From Gammaproteobacteria bacterium (GTDB taxonomy: Bacteria > Pseudomonadota > Gammaproteobacteria > Pseudomonadales > Pseudohongiellaceae): a stretch of 64,000 nucleotides of DNA. The translations under genes and the position numbers were made by a program. The stretch is from positions 234,898 through 298,897 of the forward strand of contig JAHEGE010000005.1 in NCBI GenBank assembly GCA_024639905.1. The letters run 5' to 3'. Of this stretch, positions 55,366 through 64,000 are shown piece after piece; positions within the stretch are counted from its first letter, which is position 1, and every line of letters starts with the position of its first letter. Below the pieces are notes generated by a model. The model made no database searches, was not told the origin of the DNA, and saw only the letters and a program-made list of their open reading frames with translations.

Positions 55366-56973
55366 ATGGGCTTCGCTATGGCCTCGCACCCGCACTTACT
55401 CGAAAACACGCTAGATCTGCCTGCTGAGGTCACGACGCTGCGCTGGATTCTCGGCGACCAACTCGACGCTACCCACTCCTGGTTTAGTGATCAAGACCCC
55501 AGCATCGCGTATGTCGTCGCAGAGCTGAGGCAAGAAACCGATTACGCCCCCCACCACCTCCAAAAGGTCTGCGCATTCTTCGCCGCCATGCGCGCGTTCG
55601 CAGAGCAGCGTGCAGCAGAGGGACATACGATCCTGCATCTCACGCTCGATGCGACCAGCGAGTTTTCCGACCTGCCCGCTCTTATAAGCGGGTTAATCCT
55701 GAACAATAGCATCGAGACTTTCGTCTACCAGCGCCCTGATGAACTGCGCCTCGTCGAGCAGCTTGCTGCGATGCGTCCGCCCGAGGGCTGCAAGTTCACA
55801 CGCGTGGAGTCGGAACATTTCCTGCTGCCCTTCGAGGAGATCAAGAAATACTTCTCGGCCGATAAGGCCGTGCGCATGGAAAATTTCTATCGCAAGATGC
55901 GTAAACTCCATGACGTGCTTATGGTCGGTGAGGAACCCCGCGGCGAGCGCTGGAATTTCGACGCGGAAAACCGCAAGAAATTTAAAAAACCCGACATCGA
56001 CGACCTGCCAGCGCCGCTCGTGTTCGCCAATGACGTTAGCGACATCCTCGAGCGCCTAGCACGGCATGGCGTAAAGACCATTGGAGAGCCGGCCTCCAGC
56101 CTCGTGTGGCCTATCGATCGCACCCAGGCACTCGATCAGCTCGGATTCTTTTGCGACCATTGCCTCCCCAAATTTGGCACCTTTCAGGATGCGATGACGG
56201 CAAATTCACCTCACCGCTGGAGCCTCTACCACGCCCGCGTGAGCTTCGCGCTTAATGTAAAGTTACTCCACCCGCGCGAGGTAATCGACGCTGCAATTAT
56301 GGCGCTAAACGCGCGGCCCGGCGAAATCGATCTCGCGCAAGTCGAAGGCTTCGTGCGGCAAATTCTGGGATGGCGCGAGTACATGCGCGGGATGTATTGG
56401 GCGAACATGCCCGGTTATGAAAAAAAGAACGCGCTCGGTGCGAAGGCCATCCTGCCCGGATTTTTTTGGACGGGGAAAACGACGATGCGCTGCCTGCAAG
56501 AAGCCATCGGACAGTCACTCGAATACAGCTACGCACATCACATTCAGCGCCTGATGATAACCGGCAACTTTTGCCTCTTAGCAGGCGTCGATCCCGATGC
56601 GGTTGACGAGTGGTATTTGAGCATTTACATCGATGCGATCCAGTGGGTGGAGATGCCGAACACGCGAGGCATGTCGCAGTTTGCCGACGGGGGCTTAATC
56701 GCCAGCAAGCCGTATGCAGCGAGTGGTAATTACGTCAGCAAGATGAGCGACTACTGCAGTAGCTGTAATTACGATGTGAAGCGCAAGACAGGCAGAGGCG
56801 CTTGCCCGCTGAACAGCCTGTATTGGCGCTTCATGATCAAACACCGCGATCGCTTGGCCCGCAATCCCCGCATCGCCATGCTGTTCCGAGGCTGGGACAA
56901 GCAGAGCGATGCAGAGAAAGCAGCGATATTGGATTACGCGGAGTCGCTCCTTGCCAACATCGAAGACCTGTAG
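55366..56973 (+). CDS. FeS bacterial cryptochrome/photolyase (PhrB-type (6-4) photolyase)
   Basis: A 535-residue flavoprotein from the ATG at 55366 (an ATG at 55378 is equally possible). The four cysteines that ligate the iron-sulfur cluster in Agrobacterium PhrB (Cys350, 438, 441, 454) are present with identical spacing: Cys376, Cys464, Cys467 and Cys480. The family blocks RWILGDQLD, GWREYMRGMYW, AHHIQRLMITGNF and DAIQWVEMPNTRGMSQFADGG also occur. It repairs UV-induced DNA photoproducts, using FAD and a lumazine-type antenna. The divergent minus-strand run carries DUF3429, DCC and SDR. Confidence 0.93.
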   Translation: MGFAMASHPHLLENTLDLPAEVTTLRWILGDQLDATHSWFSDQDPSIAYVVAELRQETDYAPHHLQKVCAFFAAMRAFAEQRAAEGHTILHLTLDATSEFSDLPALISGLILNNSIETFVYQRPDELRLVEQLAAMRPPEGCKFTRVESEHFLLPFEEIKKYFSADKAVRMENFYRKMRKLHDVLMVGEEPRGERWNFDAENRKKFKKPDIDDLPAPLVFANDVSDILERLARHGVKTIGEPASSLVWPIDRTQALDQLGFFCDHCLPKFGTFQDAMTANSPHRWSLYHARVSFALNVKLLHPREVIDAAIMALNARPGEIDLAQVEGFVRQILGWREYMRGMYWANMPGYEKKNALGAKAILPGFFWTGKTTMRCLQEAIGQSLEYSYAHHIQRLMITGNFCLLAGVDPDAVDEWYLSIYIDAIQWVEMPNTRGMSQFADGGLIASKPYAASGNYVSKMSDYCSSCNYDVKRKTGRGACPLNSLYWRFMIKHRDRLARNPRIAMLFRGWDKQSDAEKAAILDYAESLLANIEDL

Positions 56974-56995
56974 ACCTGCGCTTGAACTCGAGGTC

Positions 56996-57544
56996 CTAGA
57001 GCGTGTCTATTTGCTTAAGTAAGGTGTCGACATCACTGCATTCGAACGGGTCGGTTGGGCAGTTGTCTTCCTGACCAGGCTCGACATTAAGCAGTTTTAT
57101 CACCCCGTCATCTACTAGCATCGAATAGCGCCACGAACGATCGCCAAAGCCGAGGTTTTCTTTCTTCACCGCCATGCCCATCTTGCGGGTGAATTCGCAG
57201 TTGCCGTCGGGTAGCATCTTCACGCGCTGCACGCCGAGGTTTTTGCCCCACTGGAACATCGAGAAAGCATCGTTCACGCTCAGGCAGTAAACCTCGTCGA
57301 CGCCCTTGGCTACCAGCTCGTCATACTTGCTCTCGTAGCCTGGTAAATGGGTGCTGCTGCACGTGGGTGTAAACGCGCCAGGCAGCGCAACGATGACGAT
57401 GCGTCGACCCTTGAAAATCTCATCACTGCTCACGTCCTTCCAGACGAAAGGGTTCTCGCCACCGACGGATTCGTCGCGCACACGCGTCTTGAAGACAACC
57501 TGAGGAACTGGGTTGTTGATCTGTAAAGGGGTACTGCTCATCAT
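56996..57544 (-). CDS. Peroxiredoxin (Prx5/AhpE-like, single domain)
   Basis: A 182-residue protein from the ATG at 57544 (GGGAG upstream; the second ATG at 57541 is better spaced). The active-site motif is VALPGAFTPTCSSTHLPGY (peroxidatic Cys about 63) followed by VDEVYCLSVNDAF and RSWRYSMLVDDG. It reduces peroxides with thiol donors. Unlike some marine relatives it lacks a fused glutaredoxin domain. It converges with the photolyase gene. Confidence 0.9.
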   Translation of the reverse strand: MMSSTPLQINNPVPQVVFKTRVRDESVGGENPFVWKDVSSDEIFKGRRIVIVALPGAFTPTCSSTHLPGYESKYDELVAKGVDEVYCLSVNDAFSMFQWGKNLGVQRVKMLPDGNCEFTRKMGMAVKKENLGFGDRSWRYSMLVDDGVIKLLNVEPGQEDNCPTDPFECSDVDTLLKQIDTL

Positions 57545-57685
57545 CTTTCTCCCTGCGCGATCGCGCTGCTTGTTGCTCATTTAGCTTCGCCGGCATCGGA
57601 CCTTCGAAGCGATGAGACAATCATAGGAGAATCCGATAAATCGGTAAAATGAATTAAAAAAATCAGGATAACCTGAAAAAGCGAT

Positions 57686-59722
57686 TTAACTAGACTGCTG
57701 CACCACAGTCACTGGCTGCCACGCCTTATGCCGTGCCTGCACCGTCGCCACGCTGTGTTTGCACACACCGGCTTTGTCTTGAAGCTTAATCTCACAGACG
57801 TCGCAGCGCACACACTCCTTGAAATCAACTGCTTGCATCCGTATAGCGCCAGTGGGGCAGGCATTTTCGCAGACTTTACACACCTCGCACTGAGGGACGC
57901 GCTTAATCTTAAACGGCGAGACGAGACTCACTACTCCGAGAGAAGCCCCCAGCGGACAAGCATAGCGACAATAAAAGCGCGGAACAAACACGCTGCCGAG
58001 CAGAAACACGCTGAGGATCGACCAAAGAAGCAGCGATTGGCTTTGATAGAACAGCGTTCCGAAGGGCTCGAAGTACTGAAACACACTCAGCTCCGCATAT
58101 GCGATCGCAGAGAGCACAATCCCAGCCAAGATCGCGTACTTAATCCATAGCGCTGCATCATGAAGACGCTGCGGCAGTGCGCGACGCCAGCGCTTCGGCA
58201 CGAAGCGAGTCATAAGGTCCTGTAACGCGCCGAAGGGGCACAGCGAGGAGCAGAACACCCGCCCCCAAAACAAGGTGGTTATCACAGTGAAGACCACCAG
58301 CATCAGCAGCGGCAAGTCGTTGAGGAACAGTCCAGGCCCCTGTTTGATGACATTCGTGATATGCGACACCGATAGGAAAGTGCCGTTAATGAAGCCGAGA
58401 TAGACGAAGGTGACGCTCAATGCCGCCCAGCGCAGCCTCGAATCCTTGCGCAGGAAGGCGGCCATCGCCAAGACTAGCAACGCGATGAGGGTGAGCGACT
58501 CGTGCCACGGCGCGCTAGTGAGCAGCGCCCGCAGCAGACTGTCGGTTTCTAGGTCGGCGTATTCGTCGCCCAACTCGGGGAGAAATTCTGGCGGGATCGG
58601 TGTCCCCTGAGCCAGGGCCAGCGCGAGGGGATGAATGAGATAGTCGGTCTGCTGTAGGTCTTCTATCCGATCAACCTCCACACCGGTATTGTAAAACAGG
58701 GTAAACGGCTGCGTGAGATCCACCTGCGGCGGCAGCACGATAGCCCCAGCGAAACGCATCTGCTGCGCGCTCTTCCCCTCCTCCGCGCTGCCCACATAGA
58801 CGAAACGGCGACGCTCGAGCTGATAACTCCAATCGCCCTGCTTAAGGGCCAGGTTTTCTTGTCTGAACGGCTCAGAGGCATCGCCGCCGATGCCAACTAG
58901 CAACAGGCTGCCGCTACTGACGCGATTACTCGCCTCACGCTCCGCGCGAGAATAATCCGCCGCGCCGACCAGCACCTCGCCTAGGCCTTCGCTGCCAAGG
59001 AAGGCAAGCGTCAGTTCTAGCTGGCTGCCGTCGATGAGTGAGATGGGCCAGCGCTTAACCAGTCCATCGGCAATGAGCTGATCCCACGACAAGGGAGTTA
59101 TCAATGACAGCGCCTGCGCCTCCGCGCTCGAATTGGCGAAAATAGCAGCATCGCTCAAATAGGCTTGGGCGACTTCTCTGGCCGCATTGCGCACGCCTCT
59201 AGCCACCGCCCAGCTGCTTATCGTGGCGCGCGACACTCCATCCACGTCGCGGCCCACGCGAAAGCCTTCGGCAGCGCTCTTGCCAGCGAACTGGTTCGGG
59301 AAGCGTTCGGTATTGAGGAAGTCGCCGCGGATGCTTTTATAGGACTCGCGGTAAAAGAGGATCTCGAGGCCGGTGAGCGACCCTGCGTTGTTTATGCCAA
59401 CCAAGACGTCGATGGGCGCGCTGTAGCCGATCTCCTGCGGTTCGAAATCCGTCGTCTCGAAAACATAACCCAGCACGGGATGTTTGCCGTCCTCAATTGC
59501 CGCCCCAAAGGCCGAATAAACGGGAGGGACACCCTGTTTGGGTGAGAAGGACTCAGCCTCTGGAAACACTGCGGCGAGCAGCTCGACTTCAACCTCCGCC
59601 GCCGACGAGGCGACGGGGGCGCAAAGCACCGCAAAAACAACACACCAGAGCAGGGAGCGCGAGAACCGCAATGAACACGTTGAAAAGATCTGAGACATAA
59701 GAGCAGTGAGGAGAGCGCGCAT
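57686..59722 (-). CDS. NosR/NirI-like flavinylated polyferredoxin membrane protein
   Basis: A 678-residue protein from the ATG at 59722. After a signal or anchor (about 24-42) comes an FMN-binding domain with a DGVSRATIS motif (flavinylation Thr). A large periplasmic region follows (to about 415), then about five membrane helices with the CysPro motifs FCSSLCPFGALQD and RYACPLGASLG. A C-terminal ferredoxin domain has CEVCKVCENACPTGAI and CVRCDVCEI. This is the NosR/NirI family, which passes electrons across the membrane. No nosZ or nir gene is in the window, so the partner is unknown. Confidence 0.87.
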   Translation of the reverse strand: MRALLTALMSQIFSTCSLRFSRSLLWCVVFAVLCAPVASSAAEVEVELLAAVFPEAESFSPKQGVPPVYSAFGAAIEDGKHPVLGYVFETTDFEPQEIGYSAPIDVLVGINNAGSLTGLEILFYRESYKSIRGDFLNTERFPNQFAGKSAAEGFRVGRDVDGVSRATISSWAVARGVRNAAREVAQAYLSDAAIFANSSAEAQALSLITPLSWDQLIADGLVKRWPISLIDGSQLELTLAFLGSEGLGEVLVGAADYSRAEREASNRVSSGSLLLVGIGGDASEPFRQENLALKQGDWSYQLERRRFVYVGSAEEGKSAQQMRFAGAIVLPPQVDLTQPFTLFYNTGVEVDRIEDLQQTDYLIHPLALALAQGTPIPPEFLPELGDEYADLETDSLLRALLTSAPWHESLTLIALLVLAMAAFLRKDSRLRWAALSVTFVYLGFINGTFLSVSHITNVIKQGPGLFLNDLPLLMLVVFTVITTLFWGRVFCSSLCPFGALQDLMTRFVPKRWRRALPQRLHDAALWIKYAILAGIVLSAIAYAELSVFQYFEPFGTLFYQSQSLLLWSILSVFLLGSVFVPRFYCRYACPLGASLGVVSLVSPFKIKRVPQCEVCKVCENACPTGAIRMQAVDFKECVRCDVCEIKLQDKAGVCKHSVATVQARHKAWQPVTVVQQSS

Positions 59723-60228
59723 CGATTGGAAAATCCTGTTTTAGCCGATTCGTTGTTATTGTTGTTTGTGTGTAAACCGGTGCAAGCCTTGCCCCAGAGC
59801 CACGCGCATTAAAGCAGCGCTTTTGATCTGGCTCAACGCAGAATCACAATTTGGAACGAACGAGCAGCCAACTCTGACTAAAATCTGCAAGCTGTTACCC
59901 TTACCCCACAAAGCTCATAATCAATGCCATGGCCGCGCCACACGCTGCTCAGTGGAATAAGCGATGTTTCTCAGGCACTTACATCCAAATAGCTGAGGCG
60001 GCTTGGAAGCACCATAATGGTGCAAAAAACCACCAAACTGGCGACGACAGATTTACGCCATTATTGGACTTTTCTATTCAGTAGACTTATTCTTCGGATA
60101 CGTTGTGGTAATCAGCGTGGAAAAAAGCAGCTGTAGAAAGCTGTTCCACGCATTCATTGCCGTGGCTGGGTTAACACCAAGCCTGTTCGCAGGCAAACAA
60201 TGTAGCTTACTTCTACAGGGGAAAGTAA
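59723..60228 (+). promoter_or_regulatory. 506-bp regulatory region before the TonB receptor, with structured leader
   Basis: No coding frame is convincing. It contains an NtrC-like palindrome (60008-60024), a stem GCGTGGAA (60115-60122)/TTCCACGC (60144-60151), a UUCG-type hairpin GCCTG-TTCG-CAGGC (60181-60194), and the ribosome site AGGGG at 60217-60221. CTGTAGAA (60131-60138) can pair with TTCTACAG (60211-60218), which overlaps the ribosome site. No known riboswitch was recognised. Confidence 0.55.
60008..60024. promoter_or_regulatory. NtrC-like binding palindrome
   Basis: AGCACC-ATAAT-GGTGCA (60008-60024) matches the enhancer consensus TGCACC-N5-GGTGCA at all but the first base, about 205 bases upstream of the TonB-receptor start. 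No clear sigma-54 promoter (TGGC-N-GC) is visible downstream. Confidence 0.5.
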
Positions 60229-63000
60229 ATGACTAACAGACCTAAAATGGCTCGCAGGGTTCTCCCTACGGCTATCGCGCTTGGTCTGCTCGCACCTGCT
60301 GGTTTCGCACCACTGGCGCTAGCACAGCAAGCCGACGACATGGTTGAAGAGATTGTAACGATCGGTTCACGACGCCCACAGCGCAGTGCAACTGACTCAT
60401 CAGTTCCAGTCGACGTGATCAGTGGTGAAGAGTTCATGAACATGGGCTTCACCGACATGGACGACATGTTGAAGACGGCAGTGCCTTCTTACAACGTCGC
60501 TCGTAACGAAATCTCAGACGCCGCGACTATCGTGCGTCCTGCGACACTCCGCGGACTCCCGCCCGATAACGTACTTATCCTCGTTAATGGCAAGCGTCGT
60601 CACCGTTCAGGCGTTATCGCCGAACTCGGTGGTGCCTTGTCGTCAGGCTCGCAAGGCGCTGACATCACTGCTATCCCTACAATGGCTATCAAGCAAGTCG
60701 ACATCCTACGTGACGGTGCTGCCGCTCTGTACGGTTCAGACGCGATTGCCGGCGTAATCGGTTTCCAGCTCAACGATTCAGCGGAAGGTTTCTCGCTCGA
60801 AGCGAAGATGGGCGAAACTGGCGAAGGCGACGGCGACCAGGTGCAGATTCAGGGTAACATCGGTCTGCCTCTCGGCGACGACGGCTTCCTGAACATCACC
60901 GGTTCTTGGGTTGAAACTGACCCAACTAGCCGCTCACTGCAGCGCACTGACGCCGCGAATCTGATAGCCAACGGCAACGACGCGCAGCGCAACAGTGTTG
61001 CTCAGCCGTACGCTCAGGTCTGGGGCGCGCCGGAGATGATTGATAACTACAACATCTTCTTCAACTCAGGCATCGAAGTCAGTGATAGCCTCGAAGTTTA
61101 CGCATTCGGTAACTACGGCGCGCGTGAAACACTCGGCGGCTTCTACTACCGTAACCCTAACTCGCGTGGCGGTGTTTACACGAACGGCTCAACTCGTGCT
61201 GTTGTTGACACAAACATCCGCAACCGTGCTACTGGCGTGACTTCTAACTGTCCCGCTCTGACGAGCCCAGGTTCAGGCGGCAACGGCATTCCTTTGAATG
61301 CAGCAGCAGTCGCAGCGGATGCTGCAGCAATGGCAGCTCTACCAGATAACTGCTGGCTGATGAACCAAGTGACGCCTGGCGGCTACACGCCACAGTTCGG
61401 TGCACAGCTAAAAGACGCCAGCATCGTTGGTGGTTTCCGCGGTGACATTACTGACAACCTCAGCTACGACGTCAGCGCAAGCTACGGCCGCAACGCGGTT
61501 AGCTTCCTCATCAACAACACGTGGAACCCTTCGAACGGTCCTGACGGCTTTGTGAATGGCGAGCTACAGCGCAACTTCGACCTCGGTCAAAACGTGCAGT
61601 CAGAAACAAACTTCAACCTAGACATGGTTTACACCATGCCTGTTGACGGCTTTGCTTCAGACCTCAACATCGCATTCGGTGGTGAGTGGCGTGACGAGCG
61701 TTTCGAAACTATCGTTGGCGAGAAGAACTCATGGAACGCTGGACGCTTCGCGTTCCAGAACGTCGACGGTTCTAACACGTACAGCGATGGCGTTACGCCT
61801 CTGCCAAACCTGAGCATCGGTGCGCACGGCTTCGCGGGCTTCAGCCCCGAGCAAGCTGGCTACTGGGGCCGCTCTAACTACGCAGTCTACACTGACCTCG
61901 AAGCAGACATCACGGATGCCTTCACAGCAGGTGTTGCGGTTCGTTACGAAGACTTCGAAAGCTTCGGTGACACAACTAACTTCAAGGTCTCTGGTCGCTA
62001 TCGCCTCACAGACGCCCTGGCAGTTCGTGCGTCATACAACACTGGTTTCCGCGCCCCGACTCCTGGTCAGGAAAACGTAACTAAGCTTTCAACGATCACT
62101 GTTGACGGCGAATTGCAGCAGCGTGGTCAGATCCCACCAACTAACCCGATTGCTGGATTCCTCGGCGCACAGGCCCTCAAGCCTGAAGATTCGAAGAACT
62201 ACTCTTTCGGTATGGTGTGGGATGTTACTGGTGACCTCAACGTCACAGTTGACTACTTCAACATCGAACTGGAAAACCGCATCGCGGCGACTGGTACTAT
62301 CGATATCTCAAGCCGCAACGCAATTGCTGGCGTAGGCTGTCCAGTCGCTCTCGCGAATGGCCGCAACCTCGCGCTGTGTTTGCAAGAAGCGGGCGTTCCT
62401 GGCGCAGCAGACCTCAGCTCGGTCTCGTTCTACACTAACGACTTCGCGACTACCACTCAGGGTATCGACCTAGTTGCTACGTACAACGTTGACTTCGGCG
62501 ACATGGGTAACGGCACATTAAACGCCGCATGGAACTGGACAGAGACTACTGTTGATAACGCTGGTGCAGAGGTTAACCGTAACCGAGTTGTAGGTCTGGA
62601 AAACCAGAACCCACAAAACCGTGGCGTGTTCACTTACAACCACTTCCTGAATGATTTCCGCTTCCTCGCGCGTCTAAACACGTTCGACGACTGGATCGAT
62701 TCTGGCTGGAGTGGCGACACAACACCACGTGGTGCTGACGGCCTTGGCTACACAATCAACTGTGGCTTCAACACTGATAACTGCTTCAGTGGCGAGACTA
62801 CGGTCGACTTGGAAGCAGCCTACACTTGGAACGATAACTACACCTTCGTAGTTGGCGCGAACAACGCGTTCGACCAAGAAGCGGCTATCAACCAAACTAA
62901 CCTTGACGGCACTATCGGTGACGGCAGCCTGTACGCAGGTAGCACACCATGGGGCACGGAAGGTGCATTCTACTACGCACGCGTTCGCGTAGACTTCTAA
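60229..63000 (+). CDS. TonB-dependent outer-membrane receptor
   Basis: A 923-residue protein from the ATG at 60229 (AGGGG 7 bases upstream). A signal peptide ends near ALAQQ (about 34). A TonB-box-like MVEEIVTIGSRR opens the mature protein, followed by a plug domain (VDVISGEEF, TLRGLPPDNVLILVNGKRRH, ILRDGAAALYGSDAIAGVI). The barrel ends in the typical aromatic YYARVRVDF. The substrate cannot be read. Codon use (many CGT, GTT and ACT) differs from neighbouring CGC-rich genes, suggesting high expression. A terminator follows. Confidence 0.95.
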   Translation: MTNRPKMARRVLPTAIALGLLAPAGFAPLALAQQADDMVEEIVTIGSRRPQRSATDSSVPVDVISGEEFMNMGFTDMDDMLKTAVPSYNVARNEISDAATIVRPATLRGLPPDNVLILVNGKRRHRSGVIAELGGALSSGSQGADITAIPTMAIKQVDILRDGAAALYGSDAIAGVIGFQLNDSAEGFSLEAKMGETGEGDGDQVQIQGNIGLPLGDDGFLNITGSWVETDPTSRSLQRTDAANLIANGNDAQRNSVAQPYAQVWGAPEMIDNYNIFFNSGIEVSDSLEVYAFGNYGARETLGGFYYRNPNSRGGVYTNGSTRAVVDTNIRNRATGVTSNCPALTSPGSGGNGIPLNAAAVAADAAAMAALPDNCWLMNQVTPGGYTPQFGAQLKDASIVGGFRGDITDNLSYDVSASYGRNAVSFLINNTWNPSNGPDGFVNGELQRNFDLGQNVQSETNFNLDMVYTMPVDGFASDLNIAFGGEWRDERFETIVGEKNSWNAGRFAFQNVDGSNTYSDGVTPLPNLSIGAHGFAGFSPEQAGYWGRSNYAVYTDLEADITDAFTAGVAVRYEDFESFGDTTNFKVSGRYRLTDALAVRASYNTGFRAPTPGQENVTKLSTITVDGELQQRGQIPPTNPIAGFLGAQALKPEDSKNYSFGMVWDVTGDLNVTVDYFNIELENRIAATGTIDISSRNAIAGVGCPVALANGRNLALCLQEAGVPGAADLSSVSFYTNDFATTTQGIDLVATYNVDFGDMGNGTLNAAWNWTETTVDNAGAEVNRNRVVGLENQNPQNRGVFTYNHFLNDFRFLARLNTFDDWIDSGWSGDTTPRGADGLGYTINCGFNTDNCFSGETTVDLEAAYTWNDNYTFVVGANNAFDQEAAINQTNLDGTIGDGSLYAGSTPWGTEGAFYYARVRVDF

Positions 63001-63040
63001 GTCGACTCCCCTCTCGAAGGGGATGTAAGACTCAGAAACG

Positions 63041-63074
63041 AAAAGGGAGACACGGCAACGTGTCTCCCTTTTTT
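63041..63074 (+). terminator. Strong intrinsic terminator after the TonB receptor
   Basis: A 14-bp perfect stem, AAAAGGGAGACACG (63041-63054) with its complement (63059-63072), around a GCAA loop, ending in a six-T run (63069-63074). Confidence 0.92.
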
Positions 63075-63182
63075 CGTTCTCAGCTGCATACTCTATGCCT
63101 CGCAACACTCGTCATAGTCTAGCCATAGCGCGCAAACTACGCCAAAATCGGACGCTCATTTATTTGTCGAGCCAATCCTCCT

Positions 63183-64000
63183 ATGCCTTCTCTCCCGCGT
63201 TTAATCGCCCTATCTTCTGCCCTCCTGTCCCTCGCAAGCTGCACCGAAGACTCAGCGACATCGCAGACGGCAGAGGCTCCCGACACCATCATCACTCACG
63301 CACGCATTTACTCGTTCGCATGGCAGGAACCCAGCGGCGAAGGCCTGCCTGCGCCCGATGCTCCACTTAGTAACAGCGGCGACTGGCAACCTGACGCCGC
63401 GGCAATAGCAATCACCGGCGGCGTGATCACGGCTGTTGGCTCGCACGATGAAATCCTCACGTTAGCCAGCGACGCTACCCAAATTATTAATCTTGAGGGC
63501 GCCACCGTGCTGCCCGGTTTTACGGATTCGCACACGCATATCGAGGAGCTAGGCGCCACGCTGGACGACGTTAACCTTAAAGGTGTAGCCGACGAGGCAG
63601 AGGCTGTGGCCCGCGTGGTTGCACACTTAGAGACCAACCCCGTACCCGCGGGCCAATGGATAGTCGCGCGCGGCTGGGACGACGGCCTATGGGCCGACCG
63701 CTATCCCACCCACGACCTACTCACCGCGGCTGTGCCAAATAACCCCGTGCTCATGGATGGCACCAATGGCTTCGGCGCGTGGGGCAATAAGCTCGCCATG
63801 GAAGCCGCAGGCATTATTGCTGGAGCAGCCGATCCTGTTGGCGGCGAGATACTGCGCGACGCCTCGGGCGAGCCTACCGGCGCGGTCCGCAATCGCGGCG
63901 TCGCACTCTACCGCAGCGCCGTGCCACCACTAAGCGATGCGCGCCTGCAGCGCCGCCTCGTGAATGGCCTTCAGTTAATGGCAGACGCCGGCTACACAGC
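63183..64000 (+). CDS. Amidohydrolase-family lipoprotein (partial, runs off the right edge)
   Basis: The frame is open from the ATG at 63183 to the window end (272 codons). A short lipoprotein signal ends in a lipobox, LASC (Cys20). The mature part is of the YtcJ-like amidohydrolase 3 type: ITHARIYSF, the AIAITGGVITAVGS strand, the GATVLPGFTDSHTHIEELG metal site (HxH) and QWIVARGWDD. It hydrolyses an amide or imine; the substrate is unknown. It follows the TonB receptor and its terminator, so it has its own promoter. Confidence 0.85.
   Translation, partial: MPSLPRLIALSSALLSLASCTEDSATSQTAEAPDTIITHARIYSFAWQEPSGEGLPAPDAPLSNSGDWQPDAAAIAITGGVITAVGSHDEILTLASDATQIINLEGATVLPGFTDSHTHIEELGATLDDVNLKGVADEAEAVARVVAHLETNPVPAGQWIVARGWDDGLWADRYPTHDLLTAAVPNNPVLMDGTNGFGAWGNKLAMEAAGIIAGAADPVGGEILRDASGEPTGAVRNRGVALYRSAVPPLSDARLQRRLVNGLQLMADAGYT

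Noticed and set aside
60025..60228. Sigma-54 promoter below the NtrC-like site
   Set aside because: No TGGC-N-GC match of correct spacing found; TGGCGACGACAG at about 60045 has the -24 half only.
59723..60228. Cobalamin riboswitch before the TonB receptor
   Set aside because: The B12-box sequence is absent; only generic hairpins are seen.

Overview
The window reads as a dense, GC-rich stretch of a free-living marine-type gammaproteobacterial chromosome. The evidence is tgt-yajC-secD-secF, prfC, a holD-like gene beside rimI, TonB-dependent uptake, TRAP and SLC13 organic-acid transporters, several acyl-CoA enzymes, a photolyase and many secreted or lipoprotein hydrolases. I see no rRNA, tRNA, phage, insertion sequence or CRISPR. 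The exact taxon cannot be fixed from sequence alone; an OM60/Halieaceae-like or OM182-like lineage is my guess. By eye the + strand is C-rich throughout, in genes of both orientations, so no replication-strand switch is obvious.

Layout. 1-5.3 kb: a VWA/glutamine-amidotransferase-like membrane protein (running off the left edge) and a giant DUF4175-type protein. 5.5-9.1 kb: NUDIX hydrolase, MFE-2-like SDR, GST and a DUF3524 glycosyltransferase related to tRNA-queuosine mannosyltransferase. 9.1-17.6 kb, minus strand: mltD, secF, secD, yajC, tgt and prfC, i.e. protein export, queuosine and termination. 17.8-26.8 kb: acyl-CoA dehydrogenase, an unknown acidic protein, an AT-rich gap with DnaA-box matches, a stand-alone GspE-like ATPase, a lysozyme-like secreted protein, hisC, a three-zinc-ribbon protein, rimI and holD-like. 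26.9-27.66 kb: a non-coding array of composite tandem repeats, the least explained structure in the window. 27.7-31.1 kb: quinone oxidoreductase, acyl-CoA synthetase and a small acidic protein.

31.1-40.3 kb: eight tightly spaced minus-strand genes that look like one uptake and catabolism operon (TAXI receptor, fused TRAP permease, rhodanese, secreted VOC protein, aldo/keto reductase, catalytically dead secreted nuclease-fold protein, FAH-family hydrolase, SLC13 carrier). 40.6-45.2 kb: a paired beta-helix lipoprotein and CXXCH lipoprotein, a VanX-like dipeptidase and a PQQ sugar dehydrogenase. 45.2-51.6 kb: racemase, MarC, SOUL, TIGR01777, dienoyl-CoA isomerase, DUF1295 and an esterase. 51.6-57.5 kb: an M3 peptidase, SDR, DCC and DUF3429 run divergent from an FeS photolyase, then a peroxiredoxin. 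57.7-64 kb: a NosR-like flavinylated ferredoxin membrane protein, a TonB receptor with a structured leader and an NtrC-like palindrome upstream, and the start of an amidohydrolase lipoprotein.

The strongest leads are the repeat array (26905-27657), the eight-gene operon with its pseudo-nuclease (R142 replaces the catalytic His), the bacterial QTMAN homologue near tgt, and the NtrC-like site before the TonB receptor.
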